Shown one piece after another: positions 30,318 through 42,344 of a DNA stretch of 64,000 nucleotides. Under the pieces are notes generated by a model that ran no database searches, was not told where the DNA came from, and worked only from the letters and a program-made list of their open reading frames with translations. Origin of the DNA: Pseudopyrenochaeta lycopersici. Taxonomy: Eukaryota; Ascomycota; Dothideomycetes; Pleosporales; Pseudopyrenochaetaceae. The stretch lies in NCBI GenBank assembly GCA_003313425.1, contig NHZP01000034.1, forward strand, positions 372,001 to 436,000, given 5' to 3'. The first letter of the stretch is position 1. The number at the start of each line of letters is the position of its first letter. The position numbers and the translations under genes are program-made.

Positions 30318-30526
30318 GATAATTAGCTAATTGTATTGTATTATATCTCACACTATACCTTCCCTAGAAAGTGGGGTAGTAACCAACTATATCTGTACAC
30401 ATAGTCTCACTCTTCACCAACTGCGCACATAGTTCGATAAGTGTAGCCTGTTAAAAATTTATTTAAAGACAGACGGCTAAAAATCCTATATTTCCCTCAC
30501 TTCTCTCTCCGCTAAACGCTTGAACG

Positions 30527-31033
30527 ATGAGCCAGTATGAAAATATTGTCCCTACTAATAACCAGGACCAGATCCAGGGTCAGGAGTACCGCTGCAAGCA
30601 ATGTTTGGTTGCTCGATTCTACCACTTGGAGTGGAATCATGTACCTTTAGAGGAAGCAAAAATTGAATCTATCCTACCACAACTTCTACCGTCTGGGAGT
30701 CGGTTCTACGCTTGCTTAAGAGATGCACCTATTATGGCAACGGCAGATGGAAGCTCATATCAACATGATCAATTCTGGAAAGGAAACGAAGGACCGGCGC
30801 AATCACTGACTGTCCTCGTCGATACTGGAACCGCTGCACATGTAGATGGAGCGACCTGCAAGGCTACCTTTACTCTTGAGTTGGGCGGTCAGCACGCAAC
30901 CTTAGGCCAATTCACACCGGGCGGACCATCTCCAGTATTCAATCGTGTCTTTGACATGCAGAAAAAACCTTTGGCGATACTTGGTAGGGTCTCTACATTT
31001 GGAGAGCTGTTAGTCACAACGAAATTAAGTTAA
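30527..31033 (+). CDS. Small hypothetical protein
   Basis: ATG at 30527, TAA at 31031-31033, 168 residues, one exon. It contains CKQC near residue 23 and a C-terminal half with alternating hydrophobic strands (LTVLVDTGTAAHVDG, CKATFTLELGG, LAILGRVSTFGELLVT). No signal peptide or membrane segment. It is followed 400 bp later by a truncated HET gene in the same orientation. I do not recognise the family. Confidence 0.6.
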   Translation: MSQYENIVPTNNQDQIQGQEYRCKQCLVARFYHLEWNHVPLEEAKIESILPQLLPSGSRFYACLRDAPIMATADGSSYQHDQFWKGNEGPAQSLTVLVDTGTAAHVDGATCKATFTLELGGQHATLGQFTPGGPSPVFNRVFDMQKKPLAILGRVSTFGELLVTTKLS

Positions 31034-31428
31034 CTATGGATTCGAGGACGCTAAGCGCTAGCGCAAGAGCTCTCTGTACATGTGAGTCCAATTTATGCTA
31101 CTCTAATCGAACGCAAAAATATCTTCTCCTACTAACTATTCAGCGGTATTTTTTAGCTCACAGGCTAGGGAGGCCATCGGAAATATTATCAACAAGTGAA
31201 GGAAATAAAACAACTGCTCTTGTTCAACTGGAGCAAATTCTCTCAGCACGTACATTTCCTTTCTGAGATGGTAAAATCTGGTGGCTCATTCAGGAGCTAT
31301 GTGGTAGGAGGTGGCTATAGAATAGGATTAAATCGATTTTTTTTTGAGGTAGTCGTAATTCAAACACTTCTCAAGCCTTCCGTGCCTCGTCCCCGCTACA
31401 AGGGCGCATCACATTACCCGACCGAAAA

Positions 31429-32040
31429 ATGCGTCTACTGCGGTGCAGCAAGGATGGCGTGTTCGGCGGTCCCATCGACTTCGCTGACGAAGACTCGATT
31501 CCTCCCTATGCTATCCTTTCCCACATGTGGGAGCAGGTGGATACTGAGGAAGTCATGTTTGATGACCTAGCGAGGGGGACTGGCGTGGCTAAACCAGGTC
31601 ATGAGAAACTTCGTTTCTGCGGAGAACAGGCGCAACGGGATGGCCTACAGTACTTCTGGGCTGACGCATGCTGCATCGATAAGGGAAATAAGGCTGAGCT
31701 CGCCTTCGCGATCAGGTCCATGTTCCGCTGGTACCGCAACGCAGCTCGATGCTACGTCTACTTGTCAGATGTCTCTTACTCCGCTATCCGCCCCAACGAC
31801 GCGGTAATCTCGTCACAGTGGGAGTCAGCCTTCCGCCATAGCAGGTGGTTCACTCGTGGCTGGACATTGCGGGAGCTTCTAGCCCCGAGCTCGGTGGAAT
31901 TCTTCTCCAAAGAGGGGATGAAGCTCGGCGATAAGGTATCGCTTATGCAGAAAGTACGTGAAATGTTCAGCTGGATGTGCTTTCTCCTTTCATACGATTT
32001 TGCTGTCTGCTTGTCAAGCGACGTATCGGCGAGTCGATAG
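31429..32040 (+). pseudogene. Truncated HET-domain gene
   Basis: ATG at 31429 opens a HET domain of the same subtype as the receptor at 21146 (PPYAILSHMWE, YFWADACCIDKGN, MFRWYRNAARCYVYLSDV, WFTRGWTLRELLAP). After SLMQKVREM, where the family continues with the linker to a nucleotide-binding domain, the sequence changes to an unrelated FSWMCFLLSY tail and stops at 32040. No NB-ARC or repeats follow. It encodes 203 residues and could still produce a free HET domain, but the shape points to a deletion breakpoint near 31965. Confidence 0.8.
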
Positions 32041-32389
32041 TAGGTTGGCTAGCGAAGCCATGTGGATAGCTGCGGCATCTGGTGTGCGACGCTAGAGCCC
32101 CTCGGGTCCAGTGCTAGCGAGATGGCGTTGACGACGGTTGGGACCCCATATCAAGGCCAGTCTATCTTTACCGCACCGTAGAGGTTCTGACTGCAATAAA
32201 GCTTTAACGCACCCTTTGTTGAAATGCTATACCACGCTAACATGCAATGTATTCTTTCGTTCCCCTTATCAAACCGCTAACTTGTTGTTAGATCGCTTCC
32301 ACATCCTCCTACAAAGTATAGCCAAAACTACTTCGTTAGTCTTACTCGTTGAGTGCGTGTTAGTGATGGTTGACTACTCTGATGGGGCA

Positions 32390-32453
32390 TCGCGGCTGAG
32401 ACCGAGTAGGATTCCATCAATCAATCAATCAATCAATCAATCGATCAATGAAT
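32390..32453 (+). repeat. LINE-type 3' end with (AATC)n tail
   Basis: GCGGCTGAGACCGAGTAGGA followed by about eight ATCA units. Same ending as 20706-20745. DNA just upstream (from about 32160) may be LINE 3' untranslated sequence. Confidence 0.55.
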
Positions 32454-32764
32454 GGGTGACAACGTTCCCAGTTTGTATTGGCTTCAGTAAAAGCATCGAC
32501 TAGCCAATAGGGCACTAGTTCAATTTTGAACTAATCATGCAACACTTCTTACATTAGAAAACGACCACCACTCATGTGTACCTCTATCTCAACGGTCTTC
32601 ATCATATATTGTCGCTAGGTTTTGACAATGCCGTCTCGCTTATATATTGTGACGACATTTCCCTCGTAAGAGTCACTAGTAGTGCTTGTGGTTACTAAAG
32701 TGGGTGTGGCAAGTGCCGAAAATGGGCTTCAAGAGACGCGACATAAACATTAAAATTCCTTAAT

Positions 32765-34271
32765 TCATTTGTCCTGATCTCTAGAGGTGCCCGCTAGCTT
32801 ATCTAGAACGGGCCTAAAGAACCCTCCCCAGTACCCGTCCTCTCTTTCATCCATCCCATACTTTAGTAAATTCCCATACAACCTAACCAACCGAAAAATT
32901 CCACGTATTGAATCTGTACTTAGCCTCTCAAACCGATCCAGATCCGGACCTAGAACATGCACGCCACTTCTCCCCGACACTAGATCCTCACGCGGATACG
33001 CGTAGTAGACGGAATGTTCATGTCCGACAATAGTAAGGGCAGGCTCGACCATCTTCGTTGGCTGGAACGGAAGTTGTGAGATTTGCGCGAGTTCCTGCTT
33101 TTTGCGCAAGGATGCGGCGATCCATATGCTCATCTGCAGTTCCGCTTCGGTGTGGTCTCCGGATGCGGGTTTAACCTCAAAGCCGGAAAAGAGGGCGGTC
33201 CGCTTTGTGAATGTATCGAGTGTGTGCCCGATTTCCCTATTGTTTGCAGCGTCGAGCCTTTTGTAGAGGGCTGAGATATTGAAGTCGCGATGCGAGTATG
33301 AGAGGACGTAGTCGGTTTTGCGATCGATGGGTTTGCGGCGGGTAGAGTCGGTGAGGGTAGGTGCGGGGATTGTGGAGAGATAGAGAGGATTGATGGACTG
33401 TGATTGACTGGAAGATTGGCGGGTTAGATATGTCTTGAAAGGACTGGGAGGAAGATATGCGTACACGCTCTGGAACCACCATCTGTCATTACCGTACAAT
33501 TCCATGGCCAAATGAACTAGAGGTCGCACCACATCATCGCACCACGCGTTCTCATCCCTACTTCCATCCTTGCAATCGCGGGCATTGAGAAATATCTTTT
33601 TAGCTTCCTTCCATATGGTCGACAGCTCCTCGGCGGACCGCGTATCACTACGGTCGAAGTCGGCCGGTTTGGTGGTTTGGTGACCCACCTCGGGGTCGTT
33701 CTTCAGGGCATGCTAGAAACATGAGAATCTGACTTAGGAACATTGACTCAAATGCACGTACTTGTAAGTTCTGAGGAATGAAGCCAAAGTCAACGCCCTC
33801 GGCAAGCCGGTCACCGAGTTGTTCGGCGTGTTTCGGGGGAGCCTCCTTTAGGCCATTAAGGCTCTCTGTCAACACTGGCGGCCACGCACTCCTCAGTATA
33901 ATTGGCGTCTCGCGCACCGGACTTGATGAACGTTTTGGACTCGAGGAAACACGACTAGCGGGAGGGCTGAATGTATTCCTTTCGTTCAAAACTAGTAGAG
34001 TTTCGCTTCCGAACTGCGACGCGCTCTGCTCAGGCCGAATATCATCGACATCATCGGTTCTTCGCCGCTTCGGGCTGTCGCTACGATGCGAGCTGGAGGC
34101 GGGCACACTCGCCGGGAGGGACATGGCGCGCTTCCGCTTCAAGGGAGCTGGGCGTAGCTTCAAGTTGTCGTCGGGCGGAGGAGTGAGAGGGAGGCAGGAT
34201 CCATGCCCAGAAGCAAGCCATGAGCTGATGCGATCGTACCGAGGTGTGGAAGGACGACCTTCAAAGTCCAT
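32765..34271 (-). CDS. PD-(D/E)XK nuclease-like protein (PDDEXK_12 type)
   Basis: Exons 34271-33762 and 33712-32765 with a 49-bp intron (GTACGT donor, TTTCTAG acceptor), 485 residues. The first ~130 residues are a Ser/Pro-rich tail with basic clusters (PLKRKR, SPKRRR) that could be nuclear targeting signals. The second exon carries the domain: KTDYVLSYSH, then GFEVKPASGDHTEAELQM near residue 345, with E-x-K followed by A.LQ.SIW, the core pattern of the fungal PDDEXK_12 group. Such proteins are numerous in mushroom and filamentous fungal genomes, often in variable regions; catalytic activity is not proven. The gene looks intact. Confidence 0.8.
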
Positions 34272-35553
34272 TGTTGTGGTCGTTTGTTATTGTGCGGCTT
34301 TGGTTACGAATGATGGCATGTCAATGCCGAGACGCACCAAAGTCGCCGATTGGTGGATTATCACGTGTTGTACGCTCCGTATTATTTCATCGGGATAGGG
34401 AGTGGCGTTCTTCGGCAACGCGAAGGCGTCAGGGAGACGGTGCTATTAATGGCCCCGGGTCCTTATTCTGGTTTCCCGCTGTGGAGTCTGTTTCCAGTAC
34501 CCCAGATTTGAATCTCGCTCCTCCAATATTGTCAATGTAGGAATCCGACCCAACTCATATTGGACGCTCTTGATGATCTTACGATCACTCTCAGTCCGAC
34601 ATTTGTTCTCTAAATGCAATTTGGTGCAAACGGTAGGGGCAATGTTACGCCGTGCGTATGGACCATGCGCACAATTCCTTCCGGTGCAAAAAATCATAAT
34701 GATTGGCGGGCATTTAGCGCAGTACAGGGTGGCTTGGACTCTGTTGCACGAGCTAGGCGGGCCACAACTCTGGAATGACTCGGTTTATTCGGGGGAAGCA
34801 GGTGCGAAGTCTTCCATCCTCTCGGGATCGACCCCGCAACTAATGCCCCAGGTACCAGATGTTGGGGAATACGCCGTACACATGAACAATGCACGCGATC
34901 GATGCAGCGCCTCAATGTTGTCATCCCTCAGTTCGGGTCCTACTGCGTGGTGAGTAGTACAATCAGCGCAAGTCATTGATGCCACTAAAGTAGAAAGTAA
35001 TTTTCCAGAAGTTAAGTGGGCTGCTGTGAGGATCCTAAAGCCCTGAAGCGCCAGATTCACTTATTCGAACTCTTAATTCTTGCAGAGTACGCAGGGCAGT
35101 TTCGGTTTTCGGCAGGCTCCTGAATCCGCTGTCTGTCTTGGCAAGACGAGAACATCTATTGGGCGCCATATAACTCCGTGGTTTGCTATGTGCAAGCTTA
35201 AATGACAGAGGTGAGGGGTGAGGAATCTTATCAGCATTGGATGCGCCAATCGGAATACCCCAGACGCTACACAACTTTCTGGGGGTGAATCGAAAGCATA
35301 AATGCTTGTGAGTTCGATGTTGTGCATTCCACTGTTGTCCGAGCAGTCAGCCACCGCTGCCATAACTGTCCTGTGGGCCCTGGGTTTTAGAGTTTGCGGG
35401 GAACGGCGACCCAGCACCGCACCCATGGCGACAGGTGTCAAAACCTATCTTCAAGAGAAGAGAAAATGTCGCATCCCCGGAGAATGCATCTATCAAAATA
35501 TATTCGCAATCATTCAAAACCATAAGCGCATCTTTCACGTTCTTCGCAGCGAA
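34272..35553. other. No gene seen
   Basis: Overlapping short frames on both strands with no recognisable motif. Confidence 0.45.
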
Positions 35554-35740
35554 ATGCCTTCAATTATCGGAGCGATTCCTCCGCCTCTAGGAATCACGCC
35601 AAATTTCATTAACTCACCGTCTCTTCAACGCGTTATCTTGATTGCGAACTTCACCTTACCTGTTACCTCAGAGTTGTTTGTAGCACTGCGGCTTTATACG
35701 ACAACACGTAAATATCTGTCGGTGTGTCGCCGGGTCATAT
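35554..35740 (+). pseudogene. 5' fragment of a rhodopsin/PTH11-like gene
   Basis: ATG at 35554 gives IPPPLGITPNFINSPSLQRV followed by one membrane helix and LRLYTTTRKYLSV, the typical opening of fungal rhodopsin-domain (PTH11-like) membrane proteins. Beyond about 35740 the similarity ends without the following helices. A complete relative lies at 37348-38727. Breakage is likely linked to the pogo remnant just downstream. Confidence 0.6.
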
Positions 35741-35989
35741 ATGGGCAACCTGTTCAGCATGGTAAGAATTCCCTTAACGTACTCGACAAGCGAGTTGCGC
35801 AGACAACGTTGAAGTACCTGGTTTAATAGGCAAGGTGAAGCAGACAGGATAGGTTTCTTGACTATTCAGTTAGGCAGTGGTTTCACCCATTTCAAAAATC
35901 GTGTGCTGAAGGCGGAAAACAGCATCAGCGATGCCAGGACATAAGATTGGTTAGACAGCTGCACGCGAACAAATCACTTCCATACTTTC

Positions 35990-36205
35990 GAGCGTCCTCC
36001 CCTAGCTTAGTTAGCTTCTTCAAATTGGGCTGGCAATCGAGTCGTGGCTGGGTTCCGGCGCATCGGCGTCTAACTGTAGTTCGAAAGATGTTATACACTG
36101 TGGCAGCATGTCTTATGTTGTTGTGGCGTCTCAAACAGAGTTGAACGCGCTGTACATAGTAAGTTGGTGGGGCTGGCCGCTCGCTTGTGGAACCCTGTTA
36201 ACTTA
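35990..36205 (-). mobile_element. pogo element remnant
   Basis: The minus strand encodes a decayed version of the N-terminal part of the pogo transposase at 1368-2993 (TTVRRRCAGTQPRLDCQPN against TIRRRRAGTTARRDCQPN). It is followed at 36160-36200 by a mutated terminal repeat (GGTGGGGCTGG, CTCGCTTGTGGAACCCTGTTA). Only the right end of the element survives. Confidence 0.75.
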
Positions 36206-37347
36206 TCATTCCGAACGCTATTTGCAGAAACCGGCACCGGCAACGCCGTTTGGGATTCCTGTCCCGACCAAATCGGAAGCATAACCGTAGACTACTGAAA
36301 GGCTTTAGCCTCGGATAAATACCTGTGCGCCCGATGTTGTGCGTTCTGACGCCATTGAGCATTTGGTCAAAGCGCTCGATGCATACGTCTCCCGAGTCGA
36401 AGGGCATTTTAACTTCCGGTAGCTGTCAGAATGAGCCAATAGGATCGCGACCGAAACCCTGGCCCAGGATCGCCGATAAAGCACTCTTCAGTCATAATCC
36501 CATCCGAGCACGTCCCCTGATTCCCGTGCTCGTATTACAGACGGCACACAGTCCTGTACGCGTGCTTGACCAACTTCAAGGGAGTTTTTTCTGGCTATGC
36601 GGCATTTTCTTCTAGGACTGGTTTCCTGAAACATTGAAGGCAGACGTTGGCCAACGAGGTGTTTGCCGACCATATTTCGCAGAGCCTTTTAACGCCCGGT
36701 GCAATGGTTCTAGGGCTCCTGGCGTCGGATTACCGTTCCCCGCGAATTCTAAATACTTAACTTCAAAATTCCGAAGGTTGTGTCTGGCTGCGGACAAACT
36801 CACCAAACTCTAGATCCAGGCGCGCCACTGCGCTCAGAAGCCTGCAGTTTCCCACACAAATTTCTGTATAGCCCGTTCACGATACCCTTTTACATGCACC
36901 TGAATGCTTCAGCAGTTACTTTGATCGCATCATCAAACGAGCCATCCCCGCGTTGGTGAAGACGCCATGCAAGTTCACAATGATAAGGTTGGTTTCGCAA
37001 GCCACTATATGGCTTTGCGAGTTTTGTCCCTTCTACTCACGGTCCAATTGCCATCCACGGTACTTGCCGCGGACCCTGCTGACCTGCGAGTCATACTCTG
37101 CGAGAAAAGTAATCGTTAGTGAAGTTTGGAGACAGTGTTACATTGCAGCGCTGTCTCTACGAAATTGGCTCGAAATTGTCAGAGGTCGCGCAAAGGAAAA
37201 CAAATTTAGCTGACATTGGAATAGGCCACTATATAGATTGTCGGTTTTCACTTCTTGCCATAAGTTGTGCTATGTTATTTTCCAACTCGATTCCGCCGTG
37301 GGTTTAACTACTCATCGAGACCTTTTAAGGAGGCCGTTCGTGATAAG
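36206..37347. other. No gene seen
   Basis: Intergenic DNA before the rhodopsin-like gene; short frames only. Confidence 0.45.
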
Positions 37348-38727
37348 ATGAATGTCCTGGCGACTCTCCAGGCTCGTGATAGCGCCTACGACAAGAGTGG
37401 CGAACTAAATAGGGTCACGACGGTATTGCTCGTCCTAGCTACGCTTTTTGTTTGCCTGCGCTTCTGGGCACGTTATATCAGCCGCGCTGCATATGGGGCC
37501 GACGACTGGATGATAGTTGCTGCGCTAGTACGTGTGTGTGGTGGGCTCGACGATCCTTCCGTCACTAAATGTCTGAGTCGGAGCTGACCAGAACGATTTG
37601 CAGGCATTCGTTTTTACTTCGGGCGCCCTCAACTATGCCGGTAAGCCTGTGTTCCCAGGGCCCTTCGATTGCGTCGACTCCCTTGCTAATCAAGACTGTC
37701 CCAGCGATTGCCCATGGCCTCGGAAGGCACGCTGACACAGTGTTAATGGACGATCTTGTCATCTTCTTCAAGATCCTCCTGGCCTTCGAGTGCATATACA
37801 TCACAGCAGTACTGTTTGTGAAGTTATCTCTTCTCTTAATGTACCGACGCCTGTTCCCATTACGCGAGTTCAAGATCTATCTGAAAATTTTGGCCGCCAT
37901 TGTTATCGGTTGGTGGATCGCCATCCTCGCCGTCTGCATCTTCCAGTGCAACCCAATCAGCAAGGCGTGGCTGCCATGGATCGAAGGGACGTGTATCAAC
38001 CTAAAAGCTTCGTTCATCGGCAATGCTATACCGAACATCCTGACGGATGTCGCTATCCTTTGCATGCCTATGAGGCCGGTCTGGAAGTTGCATGCCACCA
38101 TCGCCCAGAGGCTGTCTCTTTGCTTCATATTCTTGCTAGGTAGCTTGTAAGTTTGACGCTACTGCTACGGTGGGATCTTACTGTCATTCGTCCCTAACGA
38201 GCAATCCTAGCGTTCTGTTCGCCAGTATATACCGCTTCACGACTCTCATGGAATTTGATCCGAGCGACACGACGTGTAAGTGACTGTCTTCCCCTAAACA
38301 GACACCTAGTGTACACGATTCTCGGCTCAAAGGCTAACCACTAGAAGGGACACTTGCCGAAGCCTGCACGTGGTGTGTTGTCGAGGTAGCCTGCGGAGTT
38401 ATCAGCGCCTGCCTACCAACCTTGCGACCGCTCATAGGCAAGATCTCGCATCAGTTTGGCAGTTTGACGAACAGTAAGGCGGCGCAGAGTGGCGCCAACA
38501 ACCGCAGTCGGGGCCCAACCGAGCTCGTCACGATCGGAGGTACCAACTGGAGTAAGCCGCGTGAGAAGCATTTCCAACGCCTGCAAAATGAGGGTGACAT
38601 TTATGGCATCTATAGCACGATCAACCGGTCGGAGTCCACACCTAAAAAGACAAGTCATAATGACGCTGGATCGCCGCTAAATAGTGTAGCTAGAATTACG
38701 GTACAACATGATATAGATGTTCAGTAG
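37348..38727 (+). CDS. Rhodopsin-domain (PTH11-like) integral membrane protein
   Basis: Five exons fit the frame: 37348-37527, 37604-37640, 37705-38146, 38211-38275 and 38348-38727, about 367 residues. Splice sites are GTACGT, GTAAGC, GTAAGT and GTAAGT donors with AG acceptors. Landmarks of the fungal rhodopsin domain: helix 1 then RFWARYISRAAYGADDWMI, a YGLGRH-like AHGLGRHADTV, LLLMYRRLFP, FQCNPISKAW with CIN in the extracellular loop, NILTDVAILCMPM, QRLSLCFIFLLGS, and ACTWCVVEVACGVISACLP. The cytoplasmic tail is Ser/Asn/Arg-rich. The family includes PTH11-type receptors and many orphans; ligand unknown. Its stop codon lies 32 bp inside the convergent Zn2Cys6 gene model. Confidence 0.85.
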
Positions 38728-40503
38728 TCTGAGTCGAATTGAGAGGATGGATCTGGCTCCTGTAGCGAGTTGCAACCTCCAACAAAACACTTATGCCAAA
38801 ACGTCGTTTGAGGGTCAGGAAGTAATAAATCAAATCGTGAGAGCCAAGGGTGGATGCATCTGGTAGAGAAGATGTGCAAGCAACCACGTCAATAAGACAG
38901 CAAGCAACGTCGAAAAGCTTTTCGATCTGCGATAATATTAGCCCAATGTCCGCCTCCAGTATGGTCTTACTAGGTAAGTGTGCAGGGGCAAGAAGGGAGC
39001 GATCATCAGAGATAGACGCTGCTAGAGTGGGTCCATGCGACTACGCGATGCAACAGGATTTTGGGTTGAAATGAGTAGGAATCCCAGTGCTTTGCATGAG
39101 GAACCTAACAGGAGTTTGGAGTTGAAGAATACGCTTTCATAGTACTCACCAGTCCAGCACCGTGCACTTCCATAGCTGTTTGTGAAAAATAGGTGGTCAT
39201 TGCAAGCAAGTCCCTCGAGATCTGAATAGGGTAATTCAACGTCATTGAGCTGTCACTCGACACGCCGCTTACTAGTCCTTGACACAGACATTGTCGCCAA
39301 ACCATCGCCCGTAGCCATTGCTGAGTGACGCGGATCTTGACAGCCTGGGCTTCTGTGCATTCCAGATATGTTGGAATCGCTTCAGAAAGCTGCGTTTGCA
39401 ACTGTGCTATTTGAGTTGGATCTACATACGAATGGACTCCGCTCCAGAGGTTAATAAAACTATCGTCAATGGTTGTGTACAAGTTGATGAGAAGTTCGAG
39501 CCCCATCGCAACGGGTCTATCGGATGGCACCTCGTCCAAGGAAGGTGGATGAACGATTTGGAAGAGCGAGATTGGGCGGCGCTTGTGAAGAGCATATGTC
39601 CTGCAATACATGTGAGCTGAAATGGTCAAGAAATTAATATGTCGAAAGACAGTACAGAAACCATACCTTTCCGCCATGAAGAGAAGCCAGTACAGAACCC
39701 GGTTCCGAGAGATGTCAAGGGGGTCGTGTTTGTACGTTTCCTCATCGTGCATTCCAAGGAGTTGCGCTTGCGTTATGGCTTCCCGTAAATAGGACCAAGC
39801 TGTGTTCTCCTTCGCCAATCCAAAGTAGCTACCACAGTAAAACCACGATGTAAGAACCGTGTAGTGTGTGGGACTCTCACGATAATCGTAGCCTTTCCGT
39901 ACTCGAATTGACTCTTCGAGAAGAACATGCCCAACGCTTACGTTCGACCTCTGGGCCATCCAAGGCCGCAGCAGCACGCTTGGCGACACCTTCATGTTGG
40001 CTTTTATCATAACATACGCACACAACGCCACGATCATGCAGTAAGCTTCCGTGGAACGTTCCATGTTCACGACGGCTTCTTGTGCTCTTGGTTCGTGAAG
40101 CACAGGCTGTGAAGGATATACATTGGCGAAAAAGAACTCCAAGCAGCTCTGGACGAGCGCTGGAGGTAATAGGCAGGGTGTGCGTGTACATGCCGAAGAA
40201 AGTGTACGTCTGTCGAACCCCGGTTCTGGAGAGAAAACTGCACCGAGCTGGGCGCTCCGTTGGTTTTCGTGGAGCTCAAAGATCACTTTGCCTCGGGTCC
40301 CTTTTCTGGCATTGTATGTGCATGCAAGACCAGCGGAAGCGCACTTTGTGCAAGGATTGGTGCCATTGTTGATGCATTTTGTCTTTCGTCGGCGGCAGCT
40401 GCGGGAGGTAATGTGAGCGGTTATGTTAGTTGGAATGGCGTAAGCATACACACCTGTCGCATGAGCGCTGGGATATAGCAGTAGTGCTAGTAAGGGAAGC
40501 CAT
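38696..40503 (-). CDS. Zn(II)2Cys6 fungal transcription factor
   Basis: Four exons: 40503-40454, 40398-39667, 39600-39150 and 38965-38696, about 500 residues. The first intron splits the zinc cluster: exon 1 ends RSCD, exon 2 continues SCRRRKTKC with the remaining C-x6-C-x2-C-x6-C, so the six cysteines are complete only after splicing. A 66-bp in-frame intron joins AER to TYALHKRRPISLF, a hallmark of the fungal_trans middle homology region. The last intron (184 bp) is the least certain; it adds EKLFDVACCLIDVVAC and a C-terminal tail typical of sugar- or maltose-type Zn2Cys6 regulators. Without it the protein would stop at 39105. DNA-binding regulator in the nucleus; target genes not deducible, though the convergent PTH11-like gene is its neighbour. 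Confidence 0.82.
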
Positions 40504-41414
40504 GATGGGGCCTTGTGCTAGTAGACGGAACTCTCGTCCACCGTGTGGAAAATCGAGCAATCGACAAGCGAACCTATTAGTACTTATCGCGCAGCGGTTC
40601 TTAGCAGGCAGAGAGTAGATGTACGGCGTATTGTGATGTACTCGGGAGGCTGTAAGCGCTGAGTTTATATAGGGTAGAGCTAAGCGATAGTTTGGTCGAT
40701 CGAACTACTTTGGGATGGAAGGATGAAGGCTAGTTCCCCTGAAGGCTGTCTAAGGCGTGGGAAGCTAATACTGATACACCGGCATATCGGGTCTAATGAC
40801 GTCCATAAATTACGACACTCACGACACCGATAATGAGAGACAGTTCGTGCAAAGAATGGCGCATCGCTTGGGGGTATTGCCTGTGAAACACAACTAGGTG
40901 AGCTCATTCAAAATAATCCAATGGCAAATAGAGACTTAAAGAACTAAGTCGCAAGCATGTAGCACAGAAGGCAAGGCTAAAATGTGAGAATGAGCATGTT
41001 GGAAGCAAACATCTCATTATGCAACGTGCGGCGGGTCGTAAATGCGCAGCCTTCACTCGCAACCTGCAGTCATACGCAATCTTCATTGCAAGTGACTACT
41101 GAAGCGCTTCTCGATCTCTCGAATCAATCCTAACCCCACCACCCTTCTTCCGTTTCTACCGATGGGGCCAAATCTTCATGGGCGTCATCAAGTTCTGACG
41201 TTGTCGCTTCGGCTTTGACCGAGAGTGTCCCAATCTCACGAACCGAGAACGTATCAGAGTAGGAAGAAATGATATTTATGCCACATGTTCCAGAAGGCAG
41301 GTAGTATTATGGAACGCTATAAGTATGAAAGAGAGGATGTTGAATCCTAACAACGAAACAACTCCAGCAGAAACGATGTTGGATCGCTTCAAACTGGAAA
41401 AGGGCAGCCTACGT
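40504..41414. other. Intergenic between two minus-strand genes
   Basis: Includes the promoter of the Zn2Cys6 gene. No further gene recognised. Confidence 0.45.
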
Positions 41415-42344
41415 TTATTTCTCTTCTTGAGTCGTGCAGCCAAGAGGCAGTACAGATTCTTCCTTAGTATTCTTGCGCCTCATGCTGGCTGACCCGTCCG
41501 AAAAAGACGACCCTGGTACCCTAACATCCCACAAATCTGCTCCACTGATCCTCAGTAACAGATACCCATCAGTTGTACCTCCCTTTGATTCGCCCCCTTC
41601 AAATATACCTTGCTTTTCTATACCGTTTTGAGAGAAAATGACCTCCTGGTTAAGCAACCCAACTAATTGTTCCCCACGATATCGGACTGCATTTGTCTTC
41701 TTGTTTGGAGTCGCTAAGGATTGCAGTTTAGGCAGAAGCCACTTAGATAATATAGCGACTCCGCTATTCTTCTTTCGAGCCGACAGACTAACCATACCTG
41801 CAAATTCGAACAGCTCCAGGCGATAAGAACCGTCAGGATCTCGCAACCCGAAGTAAAAGGGAGCTTCACCTTCATGGAACAAGGCCCATTGGAATGGAGT
41901 AAGTTTAATTCTACCGCTTAGATCCAAACCCAGATCGCTGAAGTTGACAGCATGTCTTACCTCCAACAGTGTTTGTGGAGACGGTGGTGGAGACGGTGGA
42001 GGGGGAGGGGGAGGGGGAGGGGGAGCTGAATCCAACAGCGTTTGTGGAGACGGTGGTGGAAGGAGAGCTTGACGCGACGCTGGGCCTTTGGCTCTGAGAA
42101 GCTCGGAGATGCATTCAAGCTGAAGCGTCACTTCTGTAGTTGGCCTGAGTGGAGGTTAGCAATGTACAGTTTCAATCAACTTTCTGGCCTACTTTGTCCA
42201 TACTCTCCAGAGTAGAAGCCCTATGCAGATCAACAGCAGCAGTACGCTACTTATGGACCAAGTGGTTGTTGCTTGTTTGGAAGAAATAAGAGAAGAGAGC
42301 TGTTCCACAAACTTTTCTCCAGCCTCTTCGTTAAGTGGAGCCAT
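41415..42344 (-). CDS. Single-pass membrane protein, unknown function
   Basis: Exons 42344-42193 and 42144-41415 with a 48-bp intron (GTAGGC donor, GCTAAC branch site, CTCAG acceptor), 293 residues. One N-terminal membrane helix (SSVLLLLICIGLLLW), then TTEVTLQLECISELL, a polyproline stretch of 8-10 Pro (residues about 80-100) coded by a G-rich/C-rich repeat, and a C-terminal globular part (FSDLGLDLSGRIKLTPFQW, FYFGLRDPDGSYRLELFEF). Likely anchored with its domain on one side of a membrane. No family recognised. Confidence 0.7.
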
